The translations under genes were made by a program, and so were the position numbers. 64,000 nucleotides of DNA from Citrus sinensis (Eukaryota; Streptophyta; Magnoliopsida; Sapindales; Rutaceae): contig NC_068561.1 in NCBI RefSeq assembly GCF_022201045.2, positions 17,672,501 to 17,736,500 of the forward strand. Reading direction: 5' to 3'. This document shows, one piece after another, positions 1 through 12,363 of this stretch (position 1 is the stretch's first letter; each line of letters opens with the position of its first letter). The notes beneath the pieces were generated by a model, which was not told where the DNA came from, ran no database searches, and was given only the letters and a program-made list of their open reading frames with translations.

Positions 1-1250
1 TATTTTTTTAGGTTAATATGATTAAATTAAATTTAAAAACTAAAAAGATATCAGTTATTCGGGGGTGGACTCTCGGGAATCTCCTGTTATTATTAGGGGA
101 GGGGACGATAATTCCCTCGAGTAATTCTGACATGAACGGGGAGAGAATGGGGACATATACAAAATACCAAGAATGGATACAGAGATGTTGATCCCATCCC
201 CTCTCCTCCCCATTGCCATCCCTAAATTTGCATACTCTGACAAATACAATCAAATAGAGAATACCGCTGGGCCTCAGTTTAATACTTTGGGTCCATTTTT
301 GTAGAGTTCCGGCCTTCTCGTAGACCAGCTGAAGAGTTTCGATTATTGAAATACAACAATTTGTGAGTACACCCATCCCTTGGAAGTACTGTTACTTTTC
401 TTCTGGATTAGGCCTTTTGACACCACTTTAAATCCCTCTTAATATCTATTTATAATCGAAATTACTTAAATAACCTAGCACATATTAATTCATTTCTTGT
501 TCTGAATGGAAATCCAATTAAACACTTAGATAAATTATTCTTTAACAAATTTTTTGCACACACCCCATTTCATAATTTATATTTATATTTTAAATTTTAA
601 TTAAAAATAATTTTTTAAGAAAAATTATAAGAGTTTAGAATTATGAAGATATAAATTATATAATAAAAAGAAAAAATTAAGATTATTTAGGATTTGTATG
701 TAATTTGAAGAGAAATATTTGGAACATATTGTGTCGTGAAATACTATTCAACATATCATCACCAAAGCACCAATAATACTCTTGGAATATTTTCTTTCTA
801 TTCATTTCAACATCTTCTCACTAATTTTCTACCAAAATATGGCTATGCGTACTTAAATTTTAATCTAAATTTTCTTTCGATAATCTATAATAATTATTTT
901 TTTAATAAGTATTACCTTGCTATCCTCATGAATTATCTATTTACTTTGCCATCCATATGGCTAAGATTTGAAACTTATCTTTACTCTTAATAAGTTTTAT
1001 CAGCTGAACCAACTCGCTTAGTGATGTAGATATTTGATTTGAGAAGTGTCCTAATATCTTGACATTAACATAGAAAAAGAAAATTGCCGTCAAAATCGTT
1101 TTATTAAATGTTTAAAAAAGTATGCATAAGTCATTAAAAAAAGCTAAAATTAACGTGGCTAAGATAATGACAAGGAGTGACAAAAGATTCGTTGTGATGT
1201 TCGTCATTTTGTTTTACAAATTATTATTTTTCTTTTTTTGGGTTAGTAAG
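1..1250. other. AT-rich intergenic DNA, possible element end
   Basis: No gene is supported here. The first ~230 bases are richer in G and C, with runs such as ggggaggggac and a sequence ending gccatccctaaa near 215-226. That resembles the right end of the hAT-like non-autonomous elements found further along the window (gccaccccta at 42170), so the right half of such an element may be cut by the window edge. The rest is AT-rich and without recognisable structure; open frames here have no coding character. Confidence 0.4.
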
Positions 1251-1599
1251 TTAGGATATTAGACCAATAGACCTTTGGTCTAATGGAAAAAGTTTTATAT
1301 TTATAATGTTGAGTACAAAGAATCGAGTCTCTATAAGAGTTTTATGAAGGTTAATTTCAGTACTCTCTCAATTATTAACATAATTGAGTGGAGACAATCT
1401 TTTTCTTACGAAATATTAGTAGAGTAGGCATCCCTCGAATATTAGAGAGGGTTTAAAATATTTGGACAAGTACTTTAGTGTGTTAATGTATGACGGTGGT
1501 TCCAGTTATATAATATAATTATAAATATTAATTATAATATCTGATATAATATCGATAACATCTGTATATAACATACTTAAAAAAACTTAGGATATTAGA
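1251..1599 (+). mobile_element. SINE copy 1, with 13-bp target duplication
   Basis: The 13-mer ttaggatattaga occurs at 1251-1263 and again at 1587-1599. Between them lies a tRNA-derived SINE-like body: an A-box-like start (tggtctaatgg near 1276-1287), a degenerate B box (gaatcgagtctc near 1320), a shared core atccctcgaatatt near 1431, and a short A-run just before the right duplication. The core is also present in the copies at 6.3, 15.0 and 58.6 kb, which makes this an older member of the same family. The direct repeat is seen; the SINE assignment is inference from structure. Confidence 0.65.
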
Positions 1600-2392
1600 T
1601 TTTCATTTTTATGGGTGTCGACATATTGCAACCAAAGCTTGCTAGATTACATTACGAAGTGTTTAATAATTGCTGAAATAACTGTAGAATGAGCCCATTA
1701 TGTCATCATCTATATTTTTGTACTCTACCTCTGACATTCATCTGGATTTACTATAATACCCATTGTTTTCGCATTATTGAGTTACGTGCGAAACTCCAAT
1801 TCTTTTGCAACTTCCTAATTAATTTATGTTCACGTTTTTTTTTTCCTGTAAAATAGAGAATTCTCATCAAATATTGCGGAAATATTTATGGAACTACGGT
1901 TCTTGAGATATGGCTAATCGAAGTCATGTTTAGGTCAAATTAACTTTTATATAACATGCAACGAATTCAACTCAACTATCTATAAAGATAAATCAATCCC
2001 TTTAATAGATAGTATATATTAAATTTAAGTTACGTTCACATTCACTCCCACCTATGTACATGTTATTATATTAGAGCTCTAATATTTAATATTTTCTTGA
2101 AGCTTTTTATAGATAAATTTTTTTTATAATTTTAAAATACCACGTCAGTCACACGACTCAAAATATTTATGTGTACTTATAAAAGATTATTACGACACGA
2201 AATTTGAGAAGAGAGAGACATTCAATCGACAGGCAAATACCGTGAGGATATTTCAGTAATTACGGGATGAAAGTACTTTAAATGATCTGCAGAATGCAAC
2301 AAGCCTTCCCAAGCCTCGAGTCAAATCTGTGTAAAAAGGCTAGCTGGTAGCTGCAGCATTTTTGATGCGACAGGACGATTGAAAACGAGGAC
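1600..2392. other. Intergenic DNA upstream of candidate small ORF
   Basis: AT-rich DNA without a recognisable gene. A TATA-like stretch, tacttataaaag around 2175-2187, lies about 205 bases upstream of the candidate small reading frame at 2393 and could serve as its promoter; this is a guess from position alone. Confidence 0.3.
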
Positions 2393-2626
2393 ATGATTAG
2401 ATTCGAAGACACGGTATCGGTGACGATGAGTGTAGTTTTCAGAAAGAGCGCGTACGTGTTTCGACAATTTGCATGCTTGTTCGTCGACCTTATTTCAGTT
2501 CTCACGTCAGCTCTCCGATACTACGGCATGCTCCAGCGGCGCCGATCCACCGTGTTATACGGCAGCAGGTACCACGATTACTTCCCCACGTCATCATCAA
2601 TGGCTGCTGTTCGACATGATCGATAG
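2393..2626 (+). CDS. Candidate small protein, 77 aa, unknown
   Basis: This ATG-to-TAG frame of 77 codons lies in a block of DNA clearly richer in G and C than its surroundings, with third codon positions rich in C and G, as in the real exons of this window and unlike the random AT-rich frames nearby. The product starts MIRFEDTVSVTMSVV, has a mostly hydrophobic middle (residues about 8-45) interrupted by basic residues, a basic cluster QRRR near residue 50 and a Tyr/His-rich tail. The start has G at -3. I do not recognise a family with certainty. It could be a genuine short plant protein or peptide precursor, or an exon of something larger. No splice sites are needed. The frame on the other strand (2278-2505) is probably its shadow. 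Confidence 0.4.
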   Translation: MIRFEDTVSVTMSVVFRKSAYVFRQFACLFVDLISVLTSALRYYGMLQRRRSTVLYGSRYHDYFPTSSSMAAVRHDR

Positions 2627-4269
2627 ATCATCGTTTTAATTAATCATCAACTTCATTTTTTGACGTGATTGATGATCAATTTTCTTGTTTTGTTCTCTGC
2701 CGGTCGATGATATGCTGCAGTAGGAATTAAATTCAATGCCATGATGATTGATTTAAGTTTAATAATTCCGCTTATTATTATATTATATGGTTTGTATAAT
2801 AAGATGGATATTTCAAATTTGTCTAGGTAATTTGCCTTCTTTTAAATGTAAAAGTGCAGTTGTTGCATATATATTTTTTAATTAAAGGTAGGATCATGCA
2901 TGCACATGATTCTTAACCATCTTGATTAAATTCACATACTAGTTGATGATTTGGATTAGTATTTTTGTACTTTATTTATTTATTTATATTACACTGTAGT
3001 GACCTTACAATTAAGAGTCACAGAAACTAATTAAATCTACACAATTAAAGAATGAAACTAAATCTGCTAGTAACCCAGTGTAATAATATAATTAAAATTT
3101 TTATCTTGATCCACAAGTACTAATTGGCATGGCTGGTGTAAAGAAATGAAAGAAGAGAAAGCAAGAGGAGCGGAGAGAAAAGGAGGAGAGAAGAAAGAAA
3201 TTAAAAAAAAAAAAGAATAAGAGATAAATTTCATATCAAACTAAATAATGAAATTAGAAATTAGGTCTCTTTTTCTTCGTTTCTTCTAACCAATTATTAA
3301 CTAAATATTTAGAAGCTGTGTAATCACTTATGACTAGTGAAGCTTAAGATATGACTTGTTGATTCAGCAGAATTAGAAGGCATTCATTAAACTATTGTAT
3401 GTTAGATTATATGAATTCACTGGACGAGTTTCTTTTTACTTGAAAGAATTCTTCGTTATTGTTTAATTGCATGGATTGGATTGTGATAATCTGTTCTCGA
3501 ATAAAAGCCAAGAATCCCGTGACTTGATTCAACATGGAGAGTGGAATCACATCATTTAGAGACCTCCAGAACCTTTCAAATGGTATATGTATATGTCATG
3601 CGTATTGTGATGAATTGGACGTCTTGATGATTCCTTCTGCAGCTGGGAAAAATCATGCCGAAAAAAAAATAGTTTTATTTTTTTATTTTTTTATTTCTGC
3701 AGATAAACAATTTATGCTATTAAGAAGTCACATTAAATTTACTTGTTCTCGACTCTACATGTATTATTGTAATCTTTTTTCATCATCTCGTTATTTAACA
3801 AATCATTACTGAGAAACTTCCCAAGTCTAATACAAATACATCTTTATGGAAATGAGTTCATCGTTTAAGGCGTAAAATTTTAAGTTAATATCAGATATTG
3901 AAGTAAATTAAAATAGTCTAATTGAGTAGTTTAATAATAGCCGTGGAAGGAGTTAATGTTGACAATAAAAAAAAAAACTCTATCTTAATTTTAATTTATA
4001 TACCCCATCTAGAATTACAATCTTCAATATACCCTTTAAAGTCATGAAAATATCAATTTACTCCCATTTTCTTTCAAAATATATGAAGCGATTTGATATA
4101 TATATATATTTTTAATCTTTTGAACTAAAAGTGGTGGTCGGTGGGAGATAAATTGAAGATTACCATTCTGGTGGGAGTAAACAATAAACACTAACTTACC
4201 CTTAATTAAAAGATGAAAAATATCGAGAGAATGAGAATGGTCAAACTCATCTAGATCAACATGATATAT
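2627..4269. other. Intergenic, AT-rich
   Basis: No gene seen. It holds a purine-rich stretch (aaagaagagaaagc type, about 3145-3225), A/T homopolymers and a 92-codon frame at 3534-3812 with no recognisable domain and a low-complexity tail rich in Phe encoded by T-runs, which I do not accept as a gene. Confidence 0.4.
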
Positions 4270-5985
4270 GTATATATGACAAAGTCATTGACAAGCGTAA
4301 ATAGCATGTGCCAGCGCATACGATGGACGATCTATCGTTTGATTTTGAGAATATTTGACATGCCTTTTATATTACAAAAGTGTAGACGACATGATATATA
4401 TAAATTTTACATGTTGATGATGCATAATCTATTAAGTTGAATTCCACATAATTTTTTGTAAGATTAAGAGATTGTTTGTTTTTTAAAATTTAATAGAATA
4501 ATAAACCATTTATACACACATACACATGTACATATGCATACATACATACATATTTGTTTTCTTTGACACTGAAAATAAGTTGTTCGTATATTTGGATAGA
4601 ATTAAGGAAAAATCTTTAACTTGAAAACTAATGCTTAAGTATAAATATCCACAATGTTTGGACTCTCATTCAGCACATTCTAAATTTGGTTAATAATGTA
4701 AAAATTGTACATGTTATATTTAATACATGTTATTTTAAATATTTATTCTTTTTCATAATACTAATATATATGGATAGATAGAATTTTTATAAAACTAAAA
4801 TTAGAAAACTAAAACGCCATTAGTTAAACCAAAAGAAAATCAAAGGTAGTCCATGTGTCTTAAAATACTATTTTTCTTAAAAACAAAACTTGTACGTTGT
4901 AGAAAATGAAAAACAAAAAACACTGTTAACAATGGTTTGCTATTAATTGGTCAATTTGTCAAGATGTCCATTGTGAAATTTTACTTTAAATATTACAAAT
5001 CGTTTATATTTCTCAACAACTTTACGTCCAATACTTTAAATTTTAATCGACAAATAGGTTGTAGATGATAGGGACGTTTGTCATATTATACTTAAATGAC
5101 ATGTCTTTAATGTGACTAATGAAAAAATGACATAACAACCGTTGTATTTACATAAATGACAACCATAAACAGTTTGCATTAGCGCATCCTACAGATGATC
5201 TATTGTTTGTATTTTGATTGAAAACGACATGTATGTTAATTTGTAAATGTGTAGACGACATGATGTTATTTAATTTTACTAGATAGTGACATGTCAACTA
5301 TTAAGTTGAATTGCACATAATTTTAATAAAAATAAGAGATCTTTATTTTTTTAATAATTTAATAAAATAATAAACTATTTCAATTGTTCATATATTTTTA
5401 CACTTTTGTTTTCTTTAACACTAAAAATAAGTTATTCGTATATTTAGGTAAAGTTATAGAAAAATATTTAACTTGAAAATAATGCTTAAGTATGAATATA
5501 TACTATGTTATACACACACAGACACACACTCTTTGTACTCTATATAGGAAGATAATTAATCTTTTTCCCTCTTATTAGGTACGTTCTAAATTTGGTTTAA
5601 TAATGTAAAAATTGAACTTATTTATGTAGTACATTTTATTTGAAATATTTATTTTTTTATAATATTAATATATGTGGAAAGAGCGACCATTTAAAATATT
5701 AAAATTAGAAAATTGAAAAACTATTAACTAAACCAAAGGAAAATCAAAGATAGCACATTTGTTCCGAAATGATTTTTTTTTCTTTTTTAAAACTAAAAAA
5801 CTCGTACCCTGAGATAAATTAAAAATTAAAAATATTATTAGCCGTGCTTTTCTATTTTTTTATTTTTAAAAATAGTCATTATAAAATTTTACCTTAGACA
5901 TTATAAGTTGTCTATTTTTCAACGATATTACATATAATATTTTAAATTTTAATCGGCATATAGGTCCTAAACGAAAAAGGTCGTT
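4270..5985. repeat. Old tandem duplication, two units of ~0.85 kb
   Basis: Unit 1 (about 4270-5085) and unit 2 (about 5140-5985) match along their length in the same order. Landmarks: gtgtagacgacatgat at 4381 and 5251; tgaattccacataat / tgaattgcacataat at 4438 and 5308; tttgttttcttt near 4553 and 5407; aacttgaaaa near 4619 and 5470; taaaccaaa near 4826 and 5732; tttaaattttaatcg near 5036 and 5941. The offset drifts from about 854 to 905 bases, so the copies have accumulated indels. No coding capacity is visible. Likely a decayed repeat or transposon fragment duplicated in place. Confidence 0.7.
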
Positions 5986-6282
5986 TGTGATTTTATTTAT
6001 AAACGGCGCGTGATTCTTGTAATTTCCATATCCAGTTTAATTTGGTGATTCTTAAAAGTAAAATGTTAGTTGCTACAATTGAAAGCCTTAAGACACGTAC
6101 GTGCTTTCCATCAGATTCAGCTAGCATTGCACAGAATGTTACAAATTCGCAATATATATTTTCACATTGATTGGATATGTCCAAGCATATAACTTGTGCA
6201 TGCATGTCACGTATGAAGAAAGCCACCAATGAGACTATTGCCTTGGGAAAGTAATGCTTGTAAACTAGTGATTCCACGAGTC

Positions 6283-6650
6283 AAGTATCGTGGCTTGTTA
6301 ACCACTTGGGCTTAGCCCAAGTGGCTAGAGCCCCTCCCTCACAAATGTGAGGGAAGGGGTTCGAGCCTCCGCAGTTGCATTGTAGGGGTTTAATTTAAAT
6401 ATTCTTCCTTGGAGCCCTTGAGCTCGAGTGAAGACAATCTTTCTCCCAGGATGGGAGTTTGACATCCCTCGAATATTTGAGAGGGTTAAAAATCTGAGCA
6501 GTGTCATATCAGCATTCATATCAATAGGACTTAGTATAAATATATGATTGTACATATCAATTATACTCTCATGTAATATGAGTTGTAATTTGAATTGTAA
6601 TTTGAGCAATAATCTCATGTAATAATAAAAAAAAAGTATCGTGGCTTGTT
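6283..6650 (+). mobile_element. tRNA-derived SINE copy 2, 17-bp target duplication
   Basis: This is the best-preserved SINE in the window. The 17-mer aagtatcgtggcttgtt stands at 6283-6299 and 6634-6650. The body begins with a tRNA-like head: A box tagcccaagtgg at 6313-6324 and B box ggttcgagcc at 6358-6367, spaced as in a pol III promoter. A hairpin of the form ccctcac...gtgaggg lies between the boxes. The core atccctcgaatatttgag near 6462 is shared with the other family members, and the 3' end is a short A-tract directly before the right target duplication. The exact duplication suggests fairly recent insertion by a LINE-type endonuclease. Confidence 0.85.
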
Positions 6651-8768
6651 TTCAAGTATTAAACTTGTAACAGTTGCAATCTTTCAATCACTTATTGCTT
6701 CGCTTGTACTACATCTTGAAATCATTGTGAAGAATTCTGAAACTAAACAGATTTTATGATGCCGAATTAAGGGAGTAATTTACCGTTTAAGCCATTCGTA
6801 AGTTAATACGAGATAGGTATCAGAACATAAGTCCTATTTGGAATTAAGATGTTATAACTTTTAAGATATAATTCTTATATAAAAAAAATTATTATTGTAA
6901 AATAAAAATTAATGGTATGTTGTAAGTATAAATTTTAAATAATAATTTTTGACAAAATTATTAAAAATATACTAAAATATTTATTATACAAGCGAAAAAT
7001 CGTATCAACATATCTTTCAAATTACAGCAGCTGACATTTACTAAATTTTTTAGTACTGTAACTTTTAAATTACAACTGATCAATTTCAATATTAAATGCA
7101 CCCATAGTTTTCAACTTTCTAATCAATTGAAACTGTTGAAACAATGTCTATTGAAACAAGCCGAATAGTGCACCACACACACACACTCACACAAATGAGT
7201 AAAAATTTCCTCAACCAATTCATACGCAAACACCGGTTAATAACAGCTCAAAATTAAACTCGATCATACAACCAATGAACCAAACACTGACCTCCTCTGG
7301 TAACATTTTAATATTAATGCCAAAGGCAAAATAAACTATTAGAATGACGGCAAAAAAATATAGATTCATGTTCTGAGACCCCGTATCCCAACAATGGATT
7401 CAATTAACAATAAAAACTGATAGTAGGAGTACTCTATAGACTATATTAAACTAATTATTGACATTCATATAATCACATTTTCGGTCAGTAATATCCCAGT
7501 CATCCTGCAAAAGTTCCTACAGGCAAATGCAAATCCAATTTTGTTAACAAATTAATTACTTCTTGAAAAAACTTTGCCGCATTTCACTATCTGCAGCCAA
7601 TTATTTCCATCCCAGTGTTTTCAACAAATTGTGTGACAAACTGAAAATAAAAAGTACTTTGAGTAAAAACAAGACAGCAAATTCACCGTACGAACTTTCT
7701 CGCCAAAATATGAATTATGTGATGCATGTTTGACTAATTTACCTTCTTTCCTCATGATTCCCTTTGGGAAAATTATGCTCTAGATATTATAGTTTATTGA
7801 CGTGAGCAAAGATAATTCTATGAAGAGGATAATAAATAAGAGAATCGCTTTATAGATTAAAAATTTCAAGTGTTAATGGCTTAGGAAAGGAATGAGTTAA
7901 ATGAGAGGGACGTTATCGTTGCCAATAACTACACAGATTTACTTTATTTTTCTTTTAAACAATAAAAATTATGCTTCTTTTTTCATTATAGTTGAAATAA
8001 AGATGAGTACGATCGATCCTACATTTATGAAAGGATTTGTCTGACATAGTAATCCTTTTCAAGACAAATGAACCAAGTGATTATAGATTAGAGTTCATAA
8101 AATTAATAAACTAAATGATTGGAGATTAGAAAGCTGTAGCCTTTTGGCTTTGAATCCGGCAGTCGAGATTCAGGCTCCAAAGAACTCTTGAAAACACACA
8201 AAGGATTTAATTAAAAGGATTACATGTTATATTCATTCATATGGCTACCAGCACAAAATATTTTTGTATATAGTTTTGTTCGATCCGATAGATTTTCTTA
8301 GGAAGGCTTGCCAGAAGTTTGAGAGCTGAAAAATCCCCTCATGGTCAGGTAGCTTGACCACATCATTTTACGCAAACTTTTAAGGAAAGCGAGTTTGCCC
8401 ATTTTATTAACTTCCGAATATACGCTTTCATGTGCTAATCTCATAGTGCTCTCTTTCCATCCCAATATTCTCAACCAAATGTAGAAGAAATATAGAGTTC
8501 AACAAGGGAGGAGGAAAAGAGAATGATCGGACGCTAATTCAAGAGACATAATGTTCCAAAGCTAATTTAAGTGAAATCCAAGAGAGTTTGACAGCGAGAG
8601 ACAACGAGTTGTTGACTCATCGCTTTTTAGTATCATGGCAGCAAATTATTCAAGCAGTGGCCTATATGTATTAATACTTCACTCACAACAGACATTAACT
8701 AATACAGTTTTCATTTAGACTAAGTTGCGAATGATCGGATACACTTTTTCATCCACACGTGGGAGGCT
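6651..8768. other. Intergenic, 3' side of aminotransferase gene
   Basis: No complete gene. The stretch 8290-8480, read on the minus strand, has an uninterrupted frame of about 60 codons ending in a stop (it includes MGKLAFLKSLRKMMWSSY), which might be part of the 3' UTR of the aminotransferase gene or a remnant of another gene. A similar 20-base string (tttccatccca...tctcaacaaa type) occurs near 7605 and 8455. The rest is AT-rich and featureless. Confidence 0.35.
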
Positions 8769-11547
8769 TCACATCTTCGACAGTGAGTAGTCCATAACAT
8801 CTACAAGGTAATCTGAAACCAAAAAGACACGTGATATATTCACATTGTACAGTAAATGATACACGCAACAAAATGGGTATAAAAGACCTACCAGCATCTT
8901 CTTTTGTGAAGCAAAGAGGAGGAGTAATTCTGAAAACGTTTCCATAGAATCCACCTTTGCCGACCAATACTCCCATTTCTACAACAAAAGAGGTCTCGTT
9001 GTAGCGAGAAGCTTAAAGCAATATCACTAGATCAATACTGAGAGAAGAATAAAGCACATACCTTTCATTTTGTCCATTATATACAGAGTTTCAGTTTTAG
9101 CAGGTGTTTTCAATTGGCGATCAGTGACAAATTCAACTCCAAGCAAAAATCCCCTTCCCCTCACATCTCCAATTACTGCAGAGACCAAACACAATCAGCA
9201 GCCATAAAGTAAAATAGATGCAAATTTGCAATGTACAAGAGAATGCTGAATGCAGGAAAGTATTAAGGGTGACAAACAAAACATACTTCCATATTTATCC
9301 TTGAGTGCAGTTAGTTTTTCTTTCAAATAGGATCCGACAACATGTGCATTATTCTGAAGCTTATCTTTCTGGATCACTTTCAAAACAGCGTGCCCTGCAG
9401 CTGTACATACAGGATTCCCACCAAAGGTGTTGAAGTAATTGCGGCGAGTCAAGACCTCTGCAATCTCTGGAGTAGTTACTACTGCACCAAGGGGGATGCC
9501 ATTTCCAATGCCCTGATCATACCATAAAGGAGAATAATTCAATGCATAAGAAACAGATTCTAGTAGCACGGTAAGACAGAACGGCATAGTGCTTAATAAT
9601 GGTTAATGGATAATCTGTGTATATTACAATTTCAACTTTGAGCCAAAATCTAAAAATTACAAACATAACTTAGGTGATATGATGGTTTTTGCAAGGGAGA
9701 GTGAAGTTTCCGGGGCACATTCAGACAAAAAGATAAGAGAAACCAACCTTTGCCATTGTCACAATGTCAGGAACAACACCATGGGCCTCAAATCCCCAGA
9801 AATGGCTCCCTGTTCGGGCAAATCCAGCCTGAACCTCATCAGCTATACAAAGGCCTCCCGCTTTCTTAATGCTTTTATAAACCGCAGGCAGGTAACCTGG
9901 GGCCAACTCTATAATGCCACCCACTCCCTGTCAAAAGTGAAAACATCTTACCCTGTAAGAATGCATAGCTATATTTTCCTAATTCTAATCAACAATTTAT
10001 ATGTTGATTACCTGAATAGATTCAGAAAGGAAACCAGCAACATGCCCAGAAGTTCCAAAGTCAATGAGATCTTGAACATCTTTAGCATACATTTCGCCAT
10101 CTGCACCAAACACTCCTCTGTATGGGTCGGGGTTCAAGGCATGATGAACGCCAGTCTGTTGTCCAAACCAGAGATGAGAATAGCAGGTGATCACGTCTCA
10201 TGTTAATGACGATCACATTAAAATGTACAAAGAGCTATGACCACTACATAATCGTATTTTAGTTACAGATGTATTTATAGAAAAAATTTCTACCAGGTTA
10301 TACATGTCCTATATAAACAAACTTCCATAACAAAGCTAAATTTTGCCTATTTTCTTATGAGTGTGCACCATGGTTGATTGATACATAAGAACAAACACAT
10401 GATACGCCTTTCTTCAAAAAGTTGCTCTTACTTCACTTGTTTCACTATTTTGTTCCTAGAATGCTCAATTGTGGTTGCCCTGATTAAAATATGTGGGCCT
10501 TGTCTGTAGCCAAGGATGGGCTGTGATATGTCCTTCTTATCGCAATGTGAACACAAATCGGTGATAACTGACAAGAAAAAGTAAAGGCAGAAGATTTTTC
10601 TGTTTATGATAAGATATCATGCATGCATCATTATGATTTATTAGCATTATTATCTAATATTTTAGGCTTCAAAATTAGGCAAGTTGAGTCTAGTGGCCAA
10701 ACTGATGAACCTAGTTTGGTAAATTTCAATAATCGTAGACCAAAGCTAATAGCAAGGATCCAAAAAATTGCAAGGATCCCTAATAATTCACCAGCAGCAA
10801 GACATTCCCATTAAAGCAAGGCAATGGGTCATAATCATCTACCTAACATACTATTTTAATCCTCATCCAATTCAATAATGATTATCCGTAAAAGTTAAGC
10901 GCCCAAGATTTCGGACTTTTACAGGCAAAGACTAGTTATTGAATTTTAGTTATTTTTGTAAGGTACCTGAACAACGTTAAATTTCCAGTTGGACTGAGCA
11001 GTGGCGCCCATAGTTCCAGCTGCGTTTCCATGATAGGCGTTTCTCAGTGATATTATATCATTGCATCCAGTATATAATCTTGCCATCATTATCGCCAACT
11101 CATTCGCTTCCGTTCCCGAATTTGTAAAGAAAACCACCTACATAAACACAATAAATCAAGAATTCTAAATTTCTAGAATTTTCATGTGCTGAGTGATGCC
11201 TATCATTTTCAAAATTTCAAGAACCACTTTTGAAATTCCTTAGAAGCGAATTTTTTTTTTTTTTAAACTCTAGAACAATGAAATATATGATCAGATAATT
11301 AACAAAATTTTATATTTTTACAGCTCTTGATGCTTGCAGAAGTAACTTAGTTAAGTAAGCTTATGTAAGCGCAAGGATAAACCATTAACTGCGGGCACAC
11401 ATCGGTGGGACCACATAGCTTCACTGTGGGACACGTGTCTGTGAAATTAGCGGTAATCTTTAACGTGCAGGTAAGATGACAAAAAAACAAAAAAAAACGA
11501 AAATAAAAGAAAAAAAATCATAGAAGAGACGTGAACATTTGATCAGC

Positions 11548-11581
<34 letters not shown>

Positions 11582-12254
11582 GGACCTTAAGATTGCCAGG
11601 CATTTTGGAGGCTAACGCCTCGGCGAAATCAGCGATTGCATGGTTGAGATAAAGCACAGTGGAGTGTTGTATGCGCTTGATTTGGTTGACGATTGAGTCG
11701 ACCACATAAGGATGGCAGTGTCCGCAACAGACCGTAGCAATCCCTCCGAAGGCGTCCAGGTATCTACGGCCGTTTTCGTCGAACAAATACTGCATCTTCC
11801 CATCCACCACGTTCAGCTGCCACAACTCACGCACACACACACACAAGAACGCAGATGCTTCAGATCTAACGGCGTCAAATTTAACGCAATCGTCCGTTAA
11901 TATATCATTAAATAATTACTAATCATAATCCAATTAAAACGTTAAACTCATGCTTTTAATATTAAAAAACAAAAAGGACAATTATTAATCAAGATTACGT
12001 GGACTCACGGGTTTGCTGTACAAGTGGAACAATGAAGGGCTGAGAAAAGTCTTGCGTTTGGCGAGGATCTCATCGGCGGACGGACCGTCGTAGGGAGGGG
12101 GAGAATAATCGAACGGGGGCATTCTCGGGAGAAAAGTTTCATGTTCGTTCAGAGATGATTCTTCCTTCTGTGCTAGCTGAGAGAAGAAGCAGCGCTGCGG
12201 CAGACGGAGAGAATTTGTTTCCGATAAAACCCTTCGGGCTGCGAATCTCTGCAT
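8769..12254 (-). CDS. AGT3: AGT2/AGT3-type alanine-glyoxylate aminotransferase, 480 aa
   Basis: Class III PLP-dependent aminotransferase of the plant AGT2 family, which transfers amino groups to glyoxylate or pyruvate; in plants this serves photorespiratory or beta-alanine/uracil breakdown branches. Nine exons on the minus strand: 12254-12009, 11816-11586, 11137-10967, 10155-10012, 9927-9748, 9512-9287, 9175-9062, 8978-8892, 8812-8769, all GT-AG with frame kept, giving 480 aa, normal for the family. Residues 1-30 are Arg/Ser-rich without acid (start [10 protein letters not shown]), a typical mitochondrial presequence. NSGTEANE (about residues 165-172) is the PLP phosphate loop; D294 in IADEVQAG contacts the pyridine nitrogen; K324 in TMAKG is the Schiff-base lysine. 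The C terminus is SKM, a peroxisome-type (PTS1-like) tripeptide that I also remember from the Arabidopsis At2g38400 product; so site of action is uncertain. The symbol rests on remembered similarity, and AGT2 or PYD4 are alternatives. Confidence 0.92.
11551..11580. repeat. (GA)15 microsatellite in intron 2 of aminotransferase
   Basis: An uninterrupted (GA)15 on the plus strand, (TC)15 on the sense strand of the gene. It begins only about five bases inside intron 2, directly after the 5' splice site. Confidence 0.95.
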
Positions 12255-12363
12255 TTTCTCTGCCAGTAAAAGATTCCGAAAATGCGGGAGTCAGTATTAT
12301 GCGTCTTGTTGTTTATGCGGGTTTAGTTATGGTGCGAGCTGGAGACGCTGAGATGGGGGAATT

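Noticed and set aside
3534..3812. 92-codon frame MESGITSFRD...
   Set aside because: No domain, T-run-encoded Phe stretch, no codon bias and no neighbouring exons.
6313..6370. Possible tRNA gene
   Set aside because: A and B boxes are present but no cloverleaf with acceptor stem; they are the head of a SINE with poly-A tail and target duplication. The same holds for 58601-58657.
9679..10206. 175-codon plus-strand frame
   Set aside because: Antisense shadow over exons 4 and 5 of the minus-strand aminotransferase and the intron between them.
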